A DNA stretch of 64,000 nucleotides from Ilyonectria destructans (GCA_020740775.1 JAHEWK010000001.1:7316001-7380000); one strand, 5' to 3'. Numbered from the stretch's first letter, positions 31,701 to 40,501 are shown. Program-made: numbers and translations. Notes: generated by a model not told the origin, from the letters alone.

Positions 31701-33030
31701 GTACCGCGTGGACGTGTTCCGTGTGTTCTTCTTCCGTGTCGGAGAAGATGAGGATGTCGTCAAGGTAACATACAACGAAGACGTCGAGGTGTTCCCGTAG
31801 CACATTGGTGATCATCCGTTGGAAGGTCGCCGGTGCGTTGGTGAGTCCAAAGGGCATAACTAGGTATTCGAAAAGTCCGTATTTCGTGCGGAAAGCAGTC
31901 TTCCATTCGTCTCCTGGTTTGATGCGGATGAGGTTGTAAGCTCCTTTGAGGTCGAGGGCCGTGAACCACTTTTTGCCATGCAGTCGATCCTTCAGTTCGT
32001 TGATGAGTGGCAATGGTGTTCGGTCCTTGATGGTGATGTCGTTGAGCTGTCGGTAATCCACAACTAATCGCAGTTTTCCGTTTTTCTTTGGGACGAACAT
32101 GACTGGGTATCCTGCGGAGGACTTCGATATCCTGATGAATCCCTTTTTCAACATGTCTTCGAGGTATTCTTTCAACGTATGGAGTTGAACTTCGTTGAGG
32201 TTGTAAATTTTGTAGAACTTGGCTGTAGTCCCGTCTTTCAGCACTATCTCATGGTCCCATTGACCGTGCTGTGGTAGGCCTGTTTCCGTTTCTTCGGCAA
32301 ACAGCTTCTCGTAGATTCGATAAGCAAGGGGTACGTTCTTGAGTCTGTCGTCTGCCTCCTTTGCTTTCTTCATTTCTTTCAGTTCTTCGTCGAGCTTTGT
32401 GAATTGTGCTCGTACTCGTGCGATGGTGCGGCGTGTCTTGTGTGTGTGGGCGTTGCGGTGTTTGTGTCTGGTGCCTCGGGGTGGCGAAGTATCTGTCGTG
32501 TCGTCGCGCGTTGCTTCGCTGGTGCCGTTGCCAGTCGAAGTTTGAGATCTCGTGTCGTCGTCTGAATCCTGTTCATAGGAGGAATGATCGTCGACATCGT
32601 CGAAGGTCATTTGGCCAGTCCTCCAATTGATCAGTGGGTTCACTCGTTGCAGCCATGGATAGCCTAGAACCAAATCGTGTTGTGCCGAGGGAATGATATC
32701 AAAAGAGATACCTTCGTTGCGTTCGTTCACAAAAACTTTGAGGTGATCAATCTCCCTGGTGATGCGTCCGTTGTCGTAACTGAAACTCGTTCCTTCGAGG
32801 TTCTGCACTCGGTACGGGTTCGATTTGTTCCTCCATGGTAGCTCCAACTCGTTCACCACTCTCGGGTGAAGGTAGTTGAGTTCTGCACCGCTGTCTACCA
32901 GCGCGGTGTACCAGCGTCCCTTGATTCGTACCTGGATTTCCAAGCAATCCGTTCGTGTGCTTCCTGTAGCACGTAGAGCTCTTACTGGGAGTTCCGCTTC
33001 TCCTAGCTCTTGGCCCATCTGTTGCTCCAT
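28741..33030 (-). CDS. pol: Pol polyprotein of copy A (1429 aa)
   Basis: Sequence and length are the same as copy B pol (see there for domain positions): aspartic protease, reverse transcriptase with YLDD, RNase H, a duplicated Cys-containing module, integrase with HHCC and D-D-35-E, GPY/F module and C-terminal chromodomain. The ATG overlaps the gag stop as TAATG on the minus strand, and the frame is -1 relative to gag. No stop or frameshift breaks it, so this copy looks competent. Confidence 0.95.
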   Translation of the reverse strand: MEQQMGQELGEAELPVRALRATGSTRTDCLEIQVRIKGRWYTALVDSGAELNYLHPRVVNELELPWRNKSNPYRVQNLEGTSFSYDNGRITREIDHLKVFVNERNEGISFDIIPSAQHDLVLGYPWLQRVNPLINWRTGQMTFDDVDDHSSYEQDSDDDTRSQTSTGNGTSEATRDDTTDTSPPRGTRHKHRNAHTHKTRRTIARVRAQFTKLDEELKEMKKAKEADDRLKNVPLAYRIYEKLFAEETETGLPQHGQWDHEIVLKDGTTAKFYKIYNLNEVQLHTLKEYLEDMLKKGFIRISKSSAGYPVMFVPKKNGKLRLVVDYRQLNDITIKDRTPLPLINELKDRLHGKKWFTALDLKGAYNLIRIKPGDEWKTAFRTKYGLFEYLVMPFGLTNAPATFQRMITNVLREHLDVFVVCYLDDILIFSDTEEEHTEHVHAVLKKLQDANLLVEPEKSKFHTDEVDFLGHTIRPNEIRMDRKKIEAVKDWPKPENVKEVQSFLGFANYYRKFIRDFGSIGHALTELTKKGVDFRWDTKAQKAFNDIKKAILSEPVLVMFDPDKEVELETDSSNFGLGSQIGQRDINGKLHPIAFYSHKLHGAELNYPIYDKEFLAIVNSFKEFRHYLLGSKHKIKVYTDHKNISHFATTQELSGRQLRYAEYLSEFDYVIIHKKGSENGRADAISRRPDFDTGITKENEQLLELTPEGHLKQRYIANIHKYKEKWHDMNEMPSKKWQTKIRKEHSFYDNNDEVFPNEFDYDCGIPTYHKQVFIPRRLVPSFLKDRMECYQSKGLTKSQAHERFHRNYMIPKNDDYPRTACPECNKKLGIAHEDLLETPNEEWRNKIRRYHRHENNNDAIHPHEYDYQHGIPTHEKRAFIPPECMPEFGQERIKDYQKQGLTLNQAHTRFHWRFITNPADFGRCDICEEREMGPQQPPEPAKKVRFVDELDRRTLAATHTVEPDNPLLKEIQGYNDALPEEERTERLQVPEELQQQLVQDVHEHPVHGHQGINGTLERLRTTYSFPRMKKAVSDTIKGCDLCKKSKSPRHKPYGQLQPLPVAQRPWESITMDHITKLPLSEDPTTGVLYDSIFVIVDRLTKFSYFLPYQESTDAEQLSYVFLRNIVSIHGLPMEIVSDRGTTFASKFWQGLMAQMGLNHKLTTAWRPQVDGQTERLNQIVEQYLRCYVNYEQDNWVQKLPTAQLAYNTSTSGTTKLTPAYANFGFTPDAYRSSREGPLNAKAILNTDQLRQLHEEMKTELEFVRKQMKKYYDRKRLKGPIFQRGDMVYLATKNIKTKRPNNKLDFKFIGPYKILEKISENNYKLDLPPKVKLHPIVHISLLESAADTIHVKTWDNNQETEVENDQEFTVKTILDMKRENNKTKYLVRWEDCDPSEDTWEPYEHLTHCQAKLKDFLKRRSTPGNMHWDRF

Positions 33031-33054
33031 TACAGAGGGCGAGTGTGGTTTTTT
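33013..33054 (-). promoter_or_regulatory. -1 frameshift signal at the gag/pol junction, copy A
   Basis: Mirror of the signal described for copy B: slippery A AAA AAC at 33054-33048 in the gag frame, 7-nt spacer, then a 9-bp stem-loop at 33040-33013. Confidence 0.7.
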
Positions 33055-35534
33055 GTCTGTGTTCGAACCACCTCATACCATTCTCGGTCTTCGGCCTGTC
33101 CGCCGGTTCTTCGTGGAAAGTTGAATCCATCTTCGTGCATTCTGCGCATTCGTTCGTAGATGGTCCTTTTTTCTTGGCTGTGTTCTGCGCAATCTCTGTT
33201 GCTGCAATCCATTGCAAATGTTTCTTCGCAAACGTCGTTGGGCATGGGGACAGGTGTGTGTTTTTTCTTTGTTCTTCGTGCATGGAGAGAACTTTTCTTT
33301 GTCTTGTGTTCCTCCTTTATTTCCTGTCTGCTTGACGTTGCGGTAGTTTCGTTTCGTTGGTCGGGTGTAGGTTTTTCTTCCCTGGTCATCCCGAGCCAGT
33401 TTTCTATTTCCTTTCGCTGAGTGTCGTCGTCGGATGATCCGTCGTGTCCGGATTCTCCTGGTTGGAAGTATTTTCGTCCTTGCGGGAAATGTCTTCGTTC
33501 TTCCCGTGCTTGGTGCCAAAGATGTACCTTGGTTTTCATGTGGATTCGGCATTCCTGGTGTTGGCAATCCTGAGGGTCCTGTGATCCTCTTACGCACTGT
33601 TGCGGGAATCTGGTGATTTTGGCCTCTAGGATTGTGACGCGGTACTTCGGGTAACCATTGGTGTTTTCGTAGTACTCCGTGTCGTTCTTCATGTGTGGTT
33701 GAGTGATGGGGATTCCTGGTAGTCTCAGGGGGTAACAGTTGTGAGTCCATTTGTCCTTCAAGTGGTGGTGGCATCGTGGGTAGTAGCACGAGATCCATGA
33801 GATCTGGTCGTGTCCTTCCACACTGGGGTGGAGAATAGGGTTGTCCCTGAACTCTCCTCTGGGTTCCACCGTGCAGTCTCTTGCTTCATATCTTGTCATT
33901 GCATGAAGGTAGATGGGTTCATGTTGTTTGGCGTTTTGTTGTTCCCTCATGAGTTGTTGGTGCATTGCTCCCTTGTTTTCCCATTGTCGGTTGCCTTGCT
34001 CATCGAGCGTGGCTTTGTCCCACCATGGCTTTTCTGTTGCCGATTGGCTTGTTTCTTCGGGGGTGCTGGGTACGCGTTCTTCTGCGTAGGGGTCCAGTCT
34101 TTCTTCGTCGCTGGGGTCAGGGTATTCGTTCCTGATGTCATAGTCGTCCAGCTGTCTGTCGGGGATGTCGTTCTGGGTGTCCGGTACTTCCAGTGTTCCT
34201 CTTCGATAGGTTTCTGGCTGTTTCTCCCGTCGTACCATGGCAATGGTCCTAGGCCTGACTGCCAGTGGTTGAATGGTCGGGGGTTCCGGCACTGGTGTCC
34301 ACTCCTCCGGTTTCCTCCTCTGGTTGAGTTTCGAGGTAGGTTCCTCCGGGTGGGGTGCTTCTGCTTCTTCTTTGGACAAGTATCGCTCTAGGCTGGGTAG
34401 GTACACTGGGCAATTCGTGCCAGTGTGGTCGTATGCGCCTCGTGTCATGGCGATGGTTCGCGTTCGTACCGCTGTTTCGGGTTCCTCCTGCCTCTGGATG
34501 GTGTTCAGTGACCGTTGTCCCGTGGGCACAGGTTGGAATTGTCGTTCCCGTTTGGGCTTGCGGCATTCTCGTGCGAAGTGTCCCTTTTTGTCGCAGTTGT
34601 AGCATGTGACATCCTTCTTGTCTCGAGGCTGCCTCTGTGCAGCTCCGAGTTCCATGGGTCCGGCGTGCGTTCCCCAAGAGGTGTTTCCGCGAGAGTTGCC
34701 CTGTCGGCCACCTCTCTGTCCTCCACCGTTCCCTCGCTGGTTGGGATAGTAGGGATTGTACGGAGTGTCTCGACCTCTCTGGCGTGTCGCAGCCTTCTCC
34801 CTGCGTCTTTCGTACTGTCGTTCGTCGATTTTGACGGCCATGGTGATGTATTCCGTGAGGGTGTCGGGTCGGTCAGCTTTGTAGAGCTCGTCTTTGACCT
34901 CGTCCTTCAGTCCCTGGTAGAATATTTCCATGAGTACCTCATCCTCCCAGTCCAACTTGGAGGCGACTCGTCGGAGTGCGATGGCGTAGGCGGCAGCAGA
35001 TCGGATTTGTTTGAGCGTGTGAATTTTTGCGGCTGCCTGCCTTTCTTCGTTGACCATTCCGAACGTGTCTTTGAGGGCTACTTCGAAGTTCTCCCAATCC
35101 GCGAATAGGTTGACCGTGTCTTGGTCCTGGTCGGCCTCGTCGTTGTCGAGGAAATCTTTGAGGATGGGTTCGAACCAGTTCTTGGCGTCACCGGACATCA
35201 GATTGCTTGTGAACAGCAGTCGTGATTCCGCGGATGCCAACCGTCGTGGGTACCATTGGAAGTGTCCTTTCATCCTGGTGATGAAGGGTACGACGTCGCT
35301 GGGCGTCCCGTCGAATTTCTCTGGTAGCGGTGGTTTCATCACTTCCCCTGGGTCGCGTTCGTTGTTTCCGGCGACCGGTGCTGGTGCGTTCTGCACTTGC
35401 TGCTGCAGAGTGCGGACCAGGTTGCGCAGCTGTTCAACTTCGGCAGCCATGTTGGCATTGTTTGCCGGAGCCGTGTAAGCTGGTGGCGCAGGTGCGTTGC
35501 TTGGGGTAGCGGGAGTTCGGTTGGTTCCGGACAT
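33030..35534 (-). CDS. gag: Gag polyprotein of copy A (834 aa)
   Basis: Identical in translation to copy B gag: retrotransposon capsid domain, CCHC zinc knuckle (about residues 311-324) and a long acidic/Cys-His-rich C-terminal extension. The start lies 66 nt after the 5' LTR. The stop TAA overlaps the pol ATG. Confidence 0.95.
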   Translation of the reverse strand: MSGTNRTPATPSNAPAPPAYTAPANNANMAAEVEQLRNLVRTLQQQVQNAPAPVAGNNERDPGEVMKPPLPEKFDGTPSDVVPFITRMKGHFQWYPRRLASAESRLLFTSNLMSGDAKNWFEPILKDFLDNDEADQDQDTVNLFADWENFEVALKDTFGMVNEERQAAAKIHTLKQIRSAAAYAIALRRVASKLDWEDEVLMEIFYQGLKDEVKDELYKADRPDTLTEYITMAVKIDERQYERRREKAATRQRGRDTPYNPYYPNQRGNGGGQRGGRQGNSRGNTSWGTHAGPMELGAAQRQPRDKKDVTCYNCDKKGHFARECRKPKRERQFQPVPTGQRSLNTIQRQEEPETAVRTRTIAMTRGAYDHTGTNCPVYLPSLERYLSKEEAEAPHPEEPTSKLNQRRKPEEWTPVPEPPTIQPLAVRPRTIAMVRREKQPETYRRGTLEVPDTQNDIPDRQLDDYDIRNEYPDPSDEERLDPYAEERVPSTPEETSQSATEKPWWDKATLDEQGNRQWENKGAMHQQLMREQQNAKQHEPIYLHAMTRYEARDCTVEPRGEFRDNPILHPSVEGHDQISWISCYYPRCHHHLKDKWTHNCYPLRLPGIPITQPHMKNDTEYYENTNGYPKYRVTILEAKITRFPQQCVRGSQDPQDCQHQECRIHMKTKVHLWHQAREERRHFPQGRKYFQPGESGHDGSSDDDTQRKEIENWLGMTREEKPTPDQRNETTATSSRQEIKEEHKTKKSSLHARRTKKKHTPVPMPNDVCEETFAMDCSNRDCAEHSQEKRTIYERMRRMHEDGFNFPRRTGGQAEDREWYEVVRTQTKNHTRPL

Positions 35535-35589
35535 CTTGACAGTACGAGATATTGCTCAATGGTTGACGCGAGTAACCGTTCTGAACAAG

Positions 35590-35598
35590 AGCTATCAA
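35590..35598 (-). promoter_or_regulatory. Putative primer-binding site, copy A
   Basis: TTGATAGCT read on the minus strand, 2 nt after the 5' LTR. It is complementary to AGCTATCAA in the LTR (35802-35794). This suggests self-priming; see findings. Confidence 0.5.
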
Positions 35599-35600
35599 CG

Positions 35601-36042
35601 TGTAACGGTCGTGTTCTCTGGACTGCCGTATACGTGGTATAGGGTAGGCGAGAGACGGGTTGCTGGTGGATAAACCGTAGGTTTATGTTAGCAGATCGGT
35701 TAGGGCGTCACTTACTGGGTAAATGTTACGTCTGGTAATAGTCAAGCACCGTGATGCGTAGCGAGTCAAGGTGATTGAGGTAACCAAGTTGTATTGATAG
35801 CTGAGGTAGCTAAGAGTCTAGGAAAGTGCTAATGAACGTGTGTCTATATACTAGAATGATAGGTGAGGCTCACGGCGGTGAGCCTTGGAATCGCAGGTGA
35901 GCCGGAGAGGCTCACGCGTGAGCCGTAGAGGCTCACGGGTGAGTCCTTTAGTACGGCGTGAGCCGCAGTGAGGTGTATTTGATTGGGGGAAATTTGTGGG
36001 GTGCACGTGACGCCAGGCGTCTACGCGGCACGGGTCGTAACA
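35601..36042 (-). repeat. 5' LTR of copy A (442 bp)
   Basis: Terminal TGTTACG...CGTTACA on the minus strand. It carries seven GGCTCAC/GTGAGCC boxes upstream of a TATATA element and matches the copy B LTRs. Confidence 0.95.
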
Positions 36043-37471
36043 ATTAGCTACTATAAATTCTAGCTTTCTTATTAATCTTATTTCTTATTCTATATATATC
36101 CAGAGGGTACCTTCTTTTCTAATATAGAAGTATTAGTAGAGCTTATTTTTCTCCTTTTATTTCTTAGATATCTTTACTTTTTATTCCCTATTAATTAGAG
36201 GTAGTATAATAGATTTAGGCTATCTATTTGAAATTATATCTCCTCTTTATACTATAGCTATAGTATAGAAAGTTCTATTATTAGAGTCTATTAAGATACT
36301 AATATTATTCTAAGTAGGAATTAATCTCTAAATATCTTTATTCTTATTTTAATTATATCTCTTTTTCTTATTTAATTTAATTTATTTTTCCACTTTAGTC
36401 TTAAAGTCTATTTTTTAATATCAGACTGCTTTTTTCTATACTTTCTCTATAGTATTATTTTTAATTATTTTAGGTTTTCTCTAGATATAGAGTATAAGAA
36501 TTAATATATTATTAAGATACTTAACTTCCCAGTTATTATTATTAGGCTGAACTTTATAGAAGGCAGTTAGAATTTACTCTTACTTCTCTATAAGAAGTCT
36601 GCCTCTATTAAATTCTTTATTATACCTACTGTAAATTATAGTAAGAGTTTTTAAGTAAATAGCAATTTATAGTTTATTATTATTATAATACTAATAGTTA
36701 GTAGATCTTATATACTTACCTTTAGGTATTAACTTATACTTTTAGTTAGATTTTAAAATATAATATTTATTTTTAAAGTAATTTATCTTTCTGTAATTTT
36801 AATATTTAATTTTTAAATAATCCTTCTATATAGCTTCTAGTTCTATAGATCTTAAGGCTATTCTATAGAAGGTATTACTTTAGTATTTCTTACTATAGTT
36901 AGAATAGTATTTCTTATTCTTTTAATCCTTTAGATTTTCTTATTATTTCTCTATATATCTTTTAAATAGTTAGTTATTAATAGTAATATAGAGGTATATA
37001 TAGATATTAAATTCAGAATCTTATAAATTTTATTCTTAATTTTATTTTTTAACCTTTAGTAGAATCTATCTACTATATTTTATTATTCTAATTAAGCTTT
37101 ATAGATAAATATTAATATTCTATAAGATATTTTAATACTACTTTTATCTACTGTAACTTTTAGATTTATATAAGTACTTTATATTTCTTATTTTATTCTT
37201 TATATATACTTATAAGTAGTTATTTATATATATTAAAACTATTAAATAGTAGAATAATTTCTAATTTATATTAGTTAGATAAATTCTCTATAAAATCTCT
37301 TAATATTAAGTCTATTTCTTATTAGACTTTATCTTTTAGTAGTTCTATAGTATATTAAACCTTTAGTAATTTATTACTAAATACAGTTAGATAGTATATA
37401 TAGTAGAATTTAAGCTTAATAAGATACTCTCTTAGCTCTTTAAGTATACTATTAAACTTTCTCAGCTAGAG
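36043..37471 (-). pseudogene. Inverted piece of the RIP-degraded host element (gag region)
   Basis: It lies between copies A and B. Its left end is ATTAG and its right end TAGAG. Reversed, its ends become CTCTA and CTAAT, which exactly complete the target duplications of A (CTCTA at 27646-27650) and B (CTAAT at 45927-45931). It therefore belongs to the host element but in reverse. The sequence is RIP-like with no surviving frame. Confidence 0.85.
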
Positions 37472-37913
37472 TGTTACGACCCGTGCCGCGTAGACGCCTG
37501 GCGTCACGTGCACCCCACAAATTTCCCCCAATCAAATACACCTCACTGCGGCTCACGCCGTACTAAAGGACTCACCCGTGAGCCTCTACGGCTCACGCGT
37601 GAGCCTCTCCGGCTCACCTGCGATTCCAAGGCTCACCGCCGTGAGCCTCACCTATCATTCTAGTATATAGACACACGTTCATTAGCACTTTCCTAGACTC
37701 TTAGCTACCTCAGCTATCAATACAACTTGGTTACCTCAATCACCTTGACTCGCTACGCATCACGGTGCTTGACTATTACCAGACGTAACATTTACCCAGT
37801 AAGTGACGCCCTAACCGATCTGCTAACATAAACCTACGGTTTATCCACCAGCAACCCGTCTCTCGCCTACCCTATACCACGTATACGGCAGTCCAGAGAA
37901 CACGACCGTTACA
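37472..37913 (+). repeat. 5' LTR of copy B (442 bp)
   Basis: Begins TGTTACGACC and ends GACCGTTACA. It includes an E-box CACGTG (37505-37510), seven GGCTCAC/GTGAGCC boxes (37550-37647), a TATA-like TAGTATATAG (37661-37670) and AGCTATCAA (37712-37720), which pairs with the primer site. Confidence 0.96.
37550..37647. promoter_or_regulatory. Array of palindromic GGCTCAC/GTGAGCC boxes in the LTR
   Basis: Seven 7-bp boxes in alternating orientation at 37550, 37578, 37590, 37599, 37611, 37630 and 37641. Boxes 3 and 4 form the perfect 16-bp palindrome GGCTCACGCGTGAGCC (37590-37605). They stand just upstream of a TATA-like element, where transcription-factor sites of a U3 region belong. Confidence 0.6.
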
Positions 37914-37915
37914 CG

Positions 37916-37924
37916 TTGATAGCT
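37916..37924 (+). promoter_or_regulatory. Putative primer-binding site, copy B
   Basis: TTGATAGCT begins 2 nt after the LTR. It is the exact complement of AGCTATCAA at 37712-37720 in the LTR, which would be near the 5' end of the transcript. No TGG expected for a tRNA 3' CCA primer is present next to the LTR. Confidence 0.5.
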
Positions 37925-37979
37925 CTTGTTCAGAACGGTTACTCGCGTCAACCATTGAGCAATATCTCGTACTGTCAAG

Positions 37980-40484
37980 ATGTCCGGAACCAACCGAACT
38001 CCCGCTACCCCAAGCAACGCACCTGCGCCACCAGCTTACACGGCTCCGGCAAACAATGCCAACATGGCTGCCGAAGTTGAACAGCTGCGCAACCTGGTCC
38101 GCACTCTGCAGCAGCAAGTGCAGAACGCACCAGCACCGGTCGCCGGAAACAACGAACGCGACCCAGGGGAAGTGATGAAACCACCGCTACCAGAGAAATT
38201 CGACGGGACGCCCAGCGACGTCGTACCCTTCATCACCAGGATGAAAGGACACTTCCAATGGTACCCACGACGGTTGGCATCCGCGGAATCACGACTGCTG
38301 TTCACAAGCAATCTGATGTCCGGTGACGCCAAGAACTGGTTCGAACCCATCCTCAAAGATTTCCTCGACAACGACGAGGCCGACCAGGACCAAGACACGG
38401 TCAACCTATTCGCGGATTGGGAGAACTTCGAAGTAGCCCTCAAAGACACGTTCGGAATGGTCAACGAAGAAAGGCAGGCAGCCGCAAAAATTCACACGCT
38501 CAAACAAATCCGATCTGCTGCCGCCTACGCCATCGCACTCCGACGAGTCGCCTCCAAGTTGGACTGGGAGGATGAGGTACTCATGGAAATATTCTACCAG
38601 GGACTGAAGGACGAGGTCAAAGACGAGCTCTACAAAGCTGACCGACCCGACACCCTCACGGAATACATCACCATGGCCGTCAAAATCGACGAACGACAGT
38701 ACGAAAGACGCAGGGAGAAGGCTGCGACACGCCAGAGAGGTCGAGACACTCCGTACAATCCCTACTATCCCAACCAGCGAGGGAACGGTGGAGGACAGAG
38801 AGGTGGCCGACAGGGCAACTCTCGCGGAAACACCTCTTGGGGAACGCACGCCGGACCCATGGAACTCGGAGCTGCACAGAGGCAGCCTCGAGACAAGAAG
38901 GATGTCACATGCTACAACTGCGACAAAAAGGGACACTTCGCACGAGAATGCCGCAAGCCCAAACGGGAACGACAATTCCAACCTGTGCCCACGGGACAAC
39001 GGTCACTGAACACCATCCAGAGGCAGGAGGAACCCGAAACAGCGGTACGAACGCGAACCATCGCCATGACACGAGGCGCATACGACCACACTGGCACGAA
39101 TTGCCCAGTGTACCTACCCAGCCTAGAGCGATACTTGTCCAAAGAAGAAGCAGAAGCACCCCACCCGGAGGAACCTACCTCGAAACTCAACCAGAGGAGG
39201 AAACCGGAGGAGTGGACACCAGTGCCGGAACCCCCGACCATTCAACCACTGGCAGTCAGGCCTAGGACCATTGCCATGGTACGACGGGAGAAACAGCCAG
39301 AAACCTATCGAAGAGGAACACTGGAAGTACCGGACACCCAGAACGACATCCCCGACAGACAGCTGGACGACTATGACATCAGGAACGAATACCCTGACCC
39401 CAGCGACGAAGAAAGACTGGACCCCTACGCAGAAGAACGCGTACCCAGCACCCCCGAAGAAACAAGCCAATCGGCAACAGAAAAGCCATGGTGGGACAAA
39501 GCCACGCTCGATGAGCAAGGCAACCGACAATGGGAAAACAAGGGAGCAATGCACCAACAACTCATGAGGGAACAACAAAACGCCAAACAACATGAACCCA
39601 TCTACCTTCATGCAATGACAAGATATGAAGCAAGAGACTGCACGGTGGAACCCAGAGGAGAGTTCAGGGACAACCCTATTCTCCACCCCAGTGTGGAAGG
39701 ACACGACCAGATCTCATGGATCTCGTGCTACTACCCACGATGCCACCACCACTTGAAGGACAAATGGACTCACAACTGTTACCCCCTGAGACTACCAGGA
39801 ATCCCCATCACTCAACCACACATGAAGAACGACACGGAGTACTACGAAAACACCAATGGTTACCCGAAGTACCGCGTCACAATCCTAGAGGCCAAAATCA
39901 CCAGATTCCCGCAACAGTGCGTAAGAGGATCACAGGACCCTCAGGATTGCCAACACCAGGAATGCCGAATCCACATGAAAACCAAGGTACATCTTTGGCA
40001 CCAAGCACGGGAAGAACGAAGACATTTCCCGCAAGGACGAAAATACTTCCAACCAGGAGAATCCGGACACGACGGATCATCCGACGACGACACTCAGCGA
40101 AAGGAAATAGAAAACTGGCTCGGGATGACCAGGGAAGAAAAACCTACACCCGACCAACGAAACGAAACTACCGCAACGTCAAGCAGACAGGAAATAAAGG
40201 AGGAACACAAGACAAAGAAAAGTTCTCTCCATGCACGAAGAACAAAGAAAAAACACACACCTGTCCCCATGCCCAACGACGTTTGCGAAGAAACATTTGC
40301 AATGGATTGCAGCAACAGAGATTGCGCAGAACACAGCCAAGAAAAAAGGACCATCTACGAACGAATGCGCAGAATGCACGAAGATGGATTCAACTTTCCA
40401 CGAAGAACCGGCGGACAGGCCGAAGACCGAGAATGGTATGAGGTGGTTCGAACACAGACAAAAAACCACACTCGCCCTCTGTAA
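37980..40484 (+). CDS. gag: Gag polyprotein of copy B (834 aa)
   Basis: Gag packages the element RNA in virus-like particles. After a Pro/Ala-rich N-terminus, a retrotransposon capsid domain spans about residues 60-245 (SGDAKNWFEPIL, MEIFYQGLKDEVKDEL). A basic Arg/Gly-rich patch precedes the zinc knuckle CYNCDKKGHFAREC (C311, C314, H319, C324). The remaining 500 residues are an unusually long Pro/Glu-rich extension with three C-x4-C-x2-H motifs (C583/C588, C657/C662/H665, C777/C782/H785). The stop TAA overlaps the pol ATG. A slippery A AAA AAC lies in frame 16 nt before the stop. Long for a fungal Gag. Confidence 0.95.
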   Translation: MSGTNRTPATPSNAPAPPAYTAPANNANMAAEVEQLRNLVRTLQQQVQNAPAPVAGNNERDPGEVMKPPLPEKFDGTPSDVVPFITRMKGHFQWYPRRLASAESRLLFTSNLMSGDAKNWFEPILKDFLDNDEADQDQDTVNLFADWENFEVALKDTFGMVNEERQAAAKIHTLKQIRSAAAYAIALRRVASKLDWEDEVLMEIFYQGLKDEVKDELYKADRPDTLTEYITMAVKIDERQYERRREKAATRQRGRDTPYNPYYPNQRGNGGGQRGGRQGNSRGNTSWGTHAGPMELGAAQRQPRDKKDVTCYNCDKKGHFARECRKPKRERQFQPVPTGQRSLNTIQRQEEPETAVRTRTIAMTRGAYDHTGTNCPVYLPSLERYLSKEEAEAPHPEEPTSKLNQRRKPEEWTPVPEPPTIQPLAVRPRTIAMVRREKQPETYRRGTLEVPDTQNDIPDRQLDDYDIRNEYPDPSDEERLDPYAEERVPSTPEETSQSATEKPWWDKATLDEQGNRQWENKGAMHQQLMREQQNAKQHEPIYLHAMTRYEARDCTVEPRGEFRDNPILHPSVEGHDQISWISCYYPRCHHHLKDKWTHNCYPLRLPGIPITQPHMKNDTEYYENTNGYPKYRVTILEAKITRFPQQCVRGSQDPQDCQHQECRIHMKTKVHLWHQAREERRHFPQGRKYFQPGESGHDGSSDDDTQRKEIENWLGMTREEKPTPDQRNETTATSSRQEIKEEHKTKKSSLHARRTKKKHTPVPMPNDVCEETFAMDCSNRDCAEHSQEKRTIYERMRRMHEDGFNFPRRTGGQAEDREWYEVVRTQTKNHTRPL

Positions 40485-40501
40485 TGGAGCAACAGATGGG
40501 C
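40460..40501 (+). promoter_or_regulatory. -1 ribosomal frameshift signal at the gag/pol junction, copy B
   Basis: A AAA AAC at 40460-40466 is in the correct phase (gag codons AAA AAC, residues K N). After 7 nt (40467-40473) comes a stem: GCCCTCTGT (40474-40482) pairs with ACAGATGGGC (40492-40501) leaving one bulged T, 9 bp in all, loop of 9 nt holding the pol ATG. A -1 slip enters the pol frame, which is open from the slip to the pol ATG. Confidence 0.72.

Larger units (their letters stand above)
27651..36042 (-). mobile_element. Full-length Ty3/gypsy chromovirus, copy A
   Basis: LTRs at 35601-36042 (5' LTR, 442 bp) and 27651-28029 (3' LTR, 379 bp) with TG...CA ends. Intact gag, pol and an antisense third gene. 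Every coordinate mirrors copy B (positions sum to 73514), and all compared reading frames are identical to B. The 3' LTR differs only by a 63-bp loss. No RIP damage is seen although it lies inside a RIP-degraded element. The left flank is CTCTA and the right flank ATTAG, so its own target duplication is split; see the inversion finding. Confidence 0.95.

Noticed and set aside
37550..37647. CRISPR-like array for the repeated GGCTCAC boxes
   Set aside because: Boxes are 7 bp, in alternating orientation with 2-20 bp gaps, inside a eukaryotic LTR; nothing like a repeat-spacer array.
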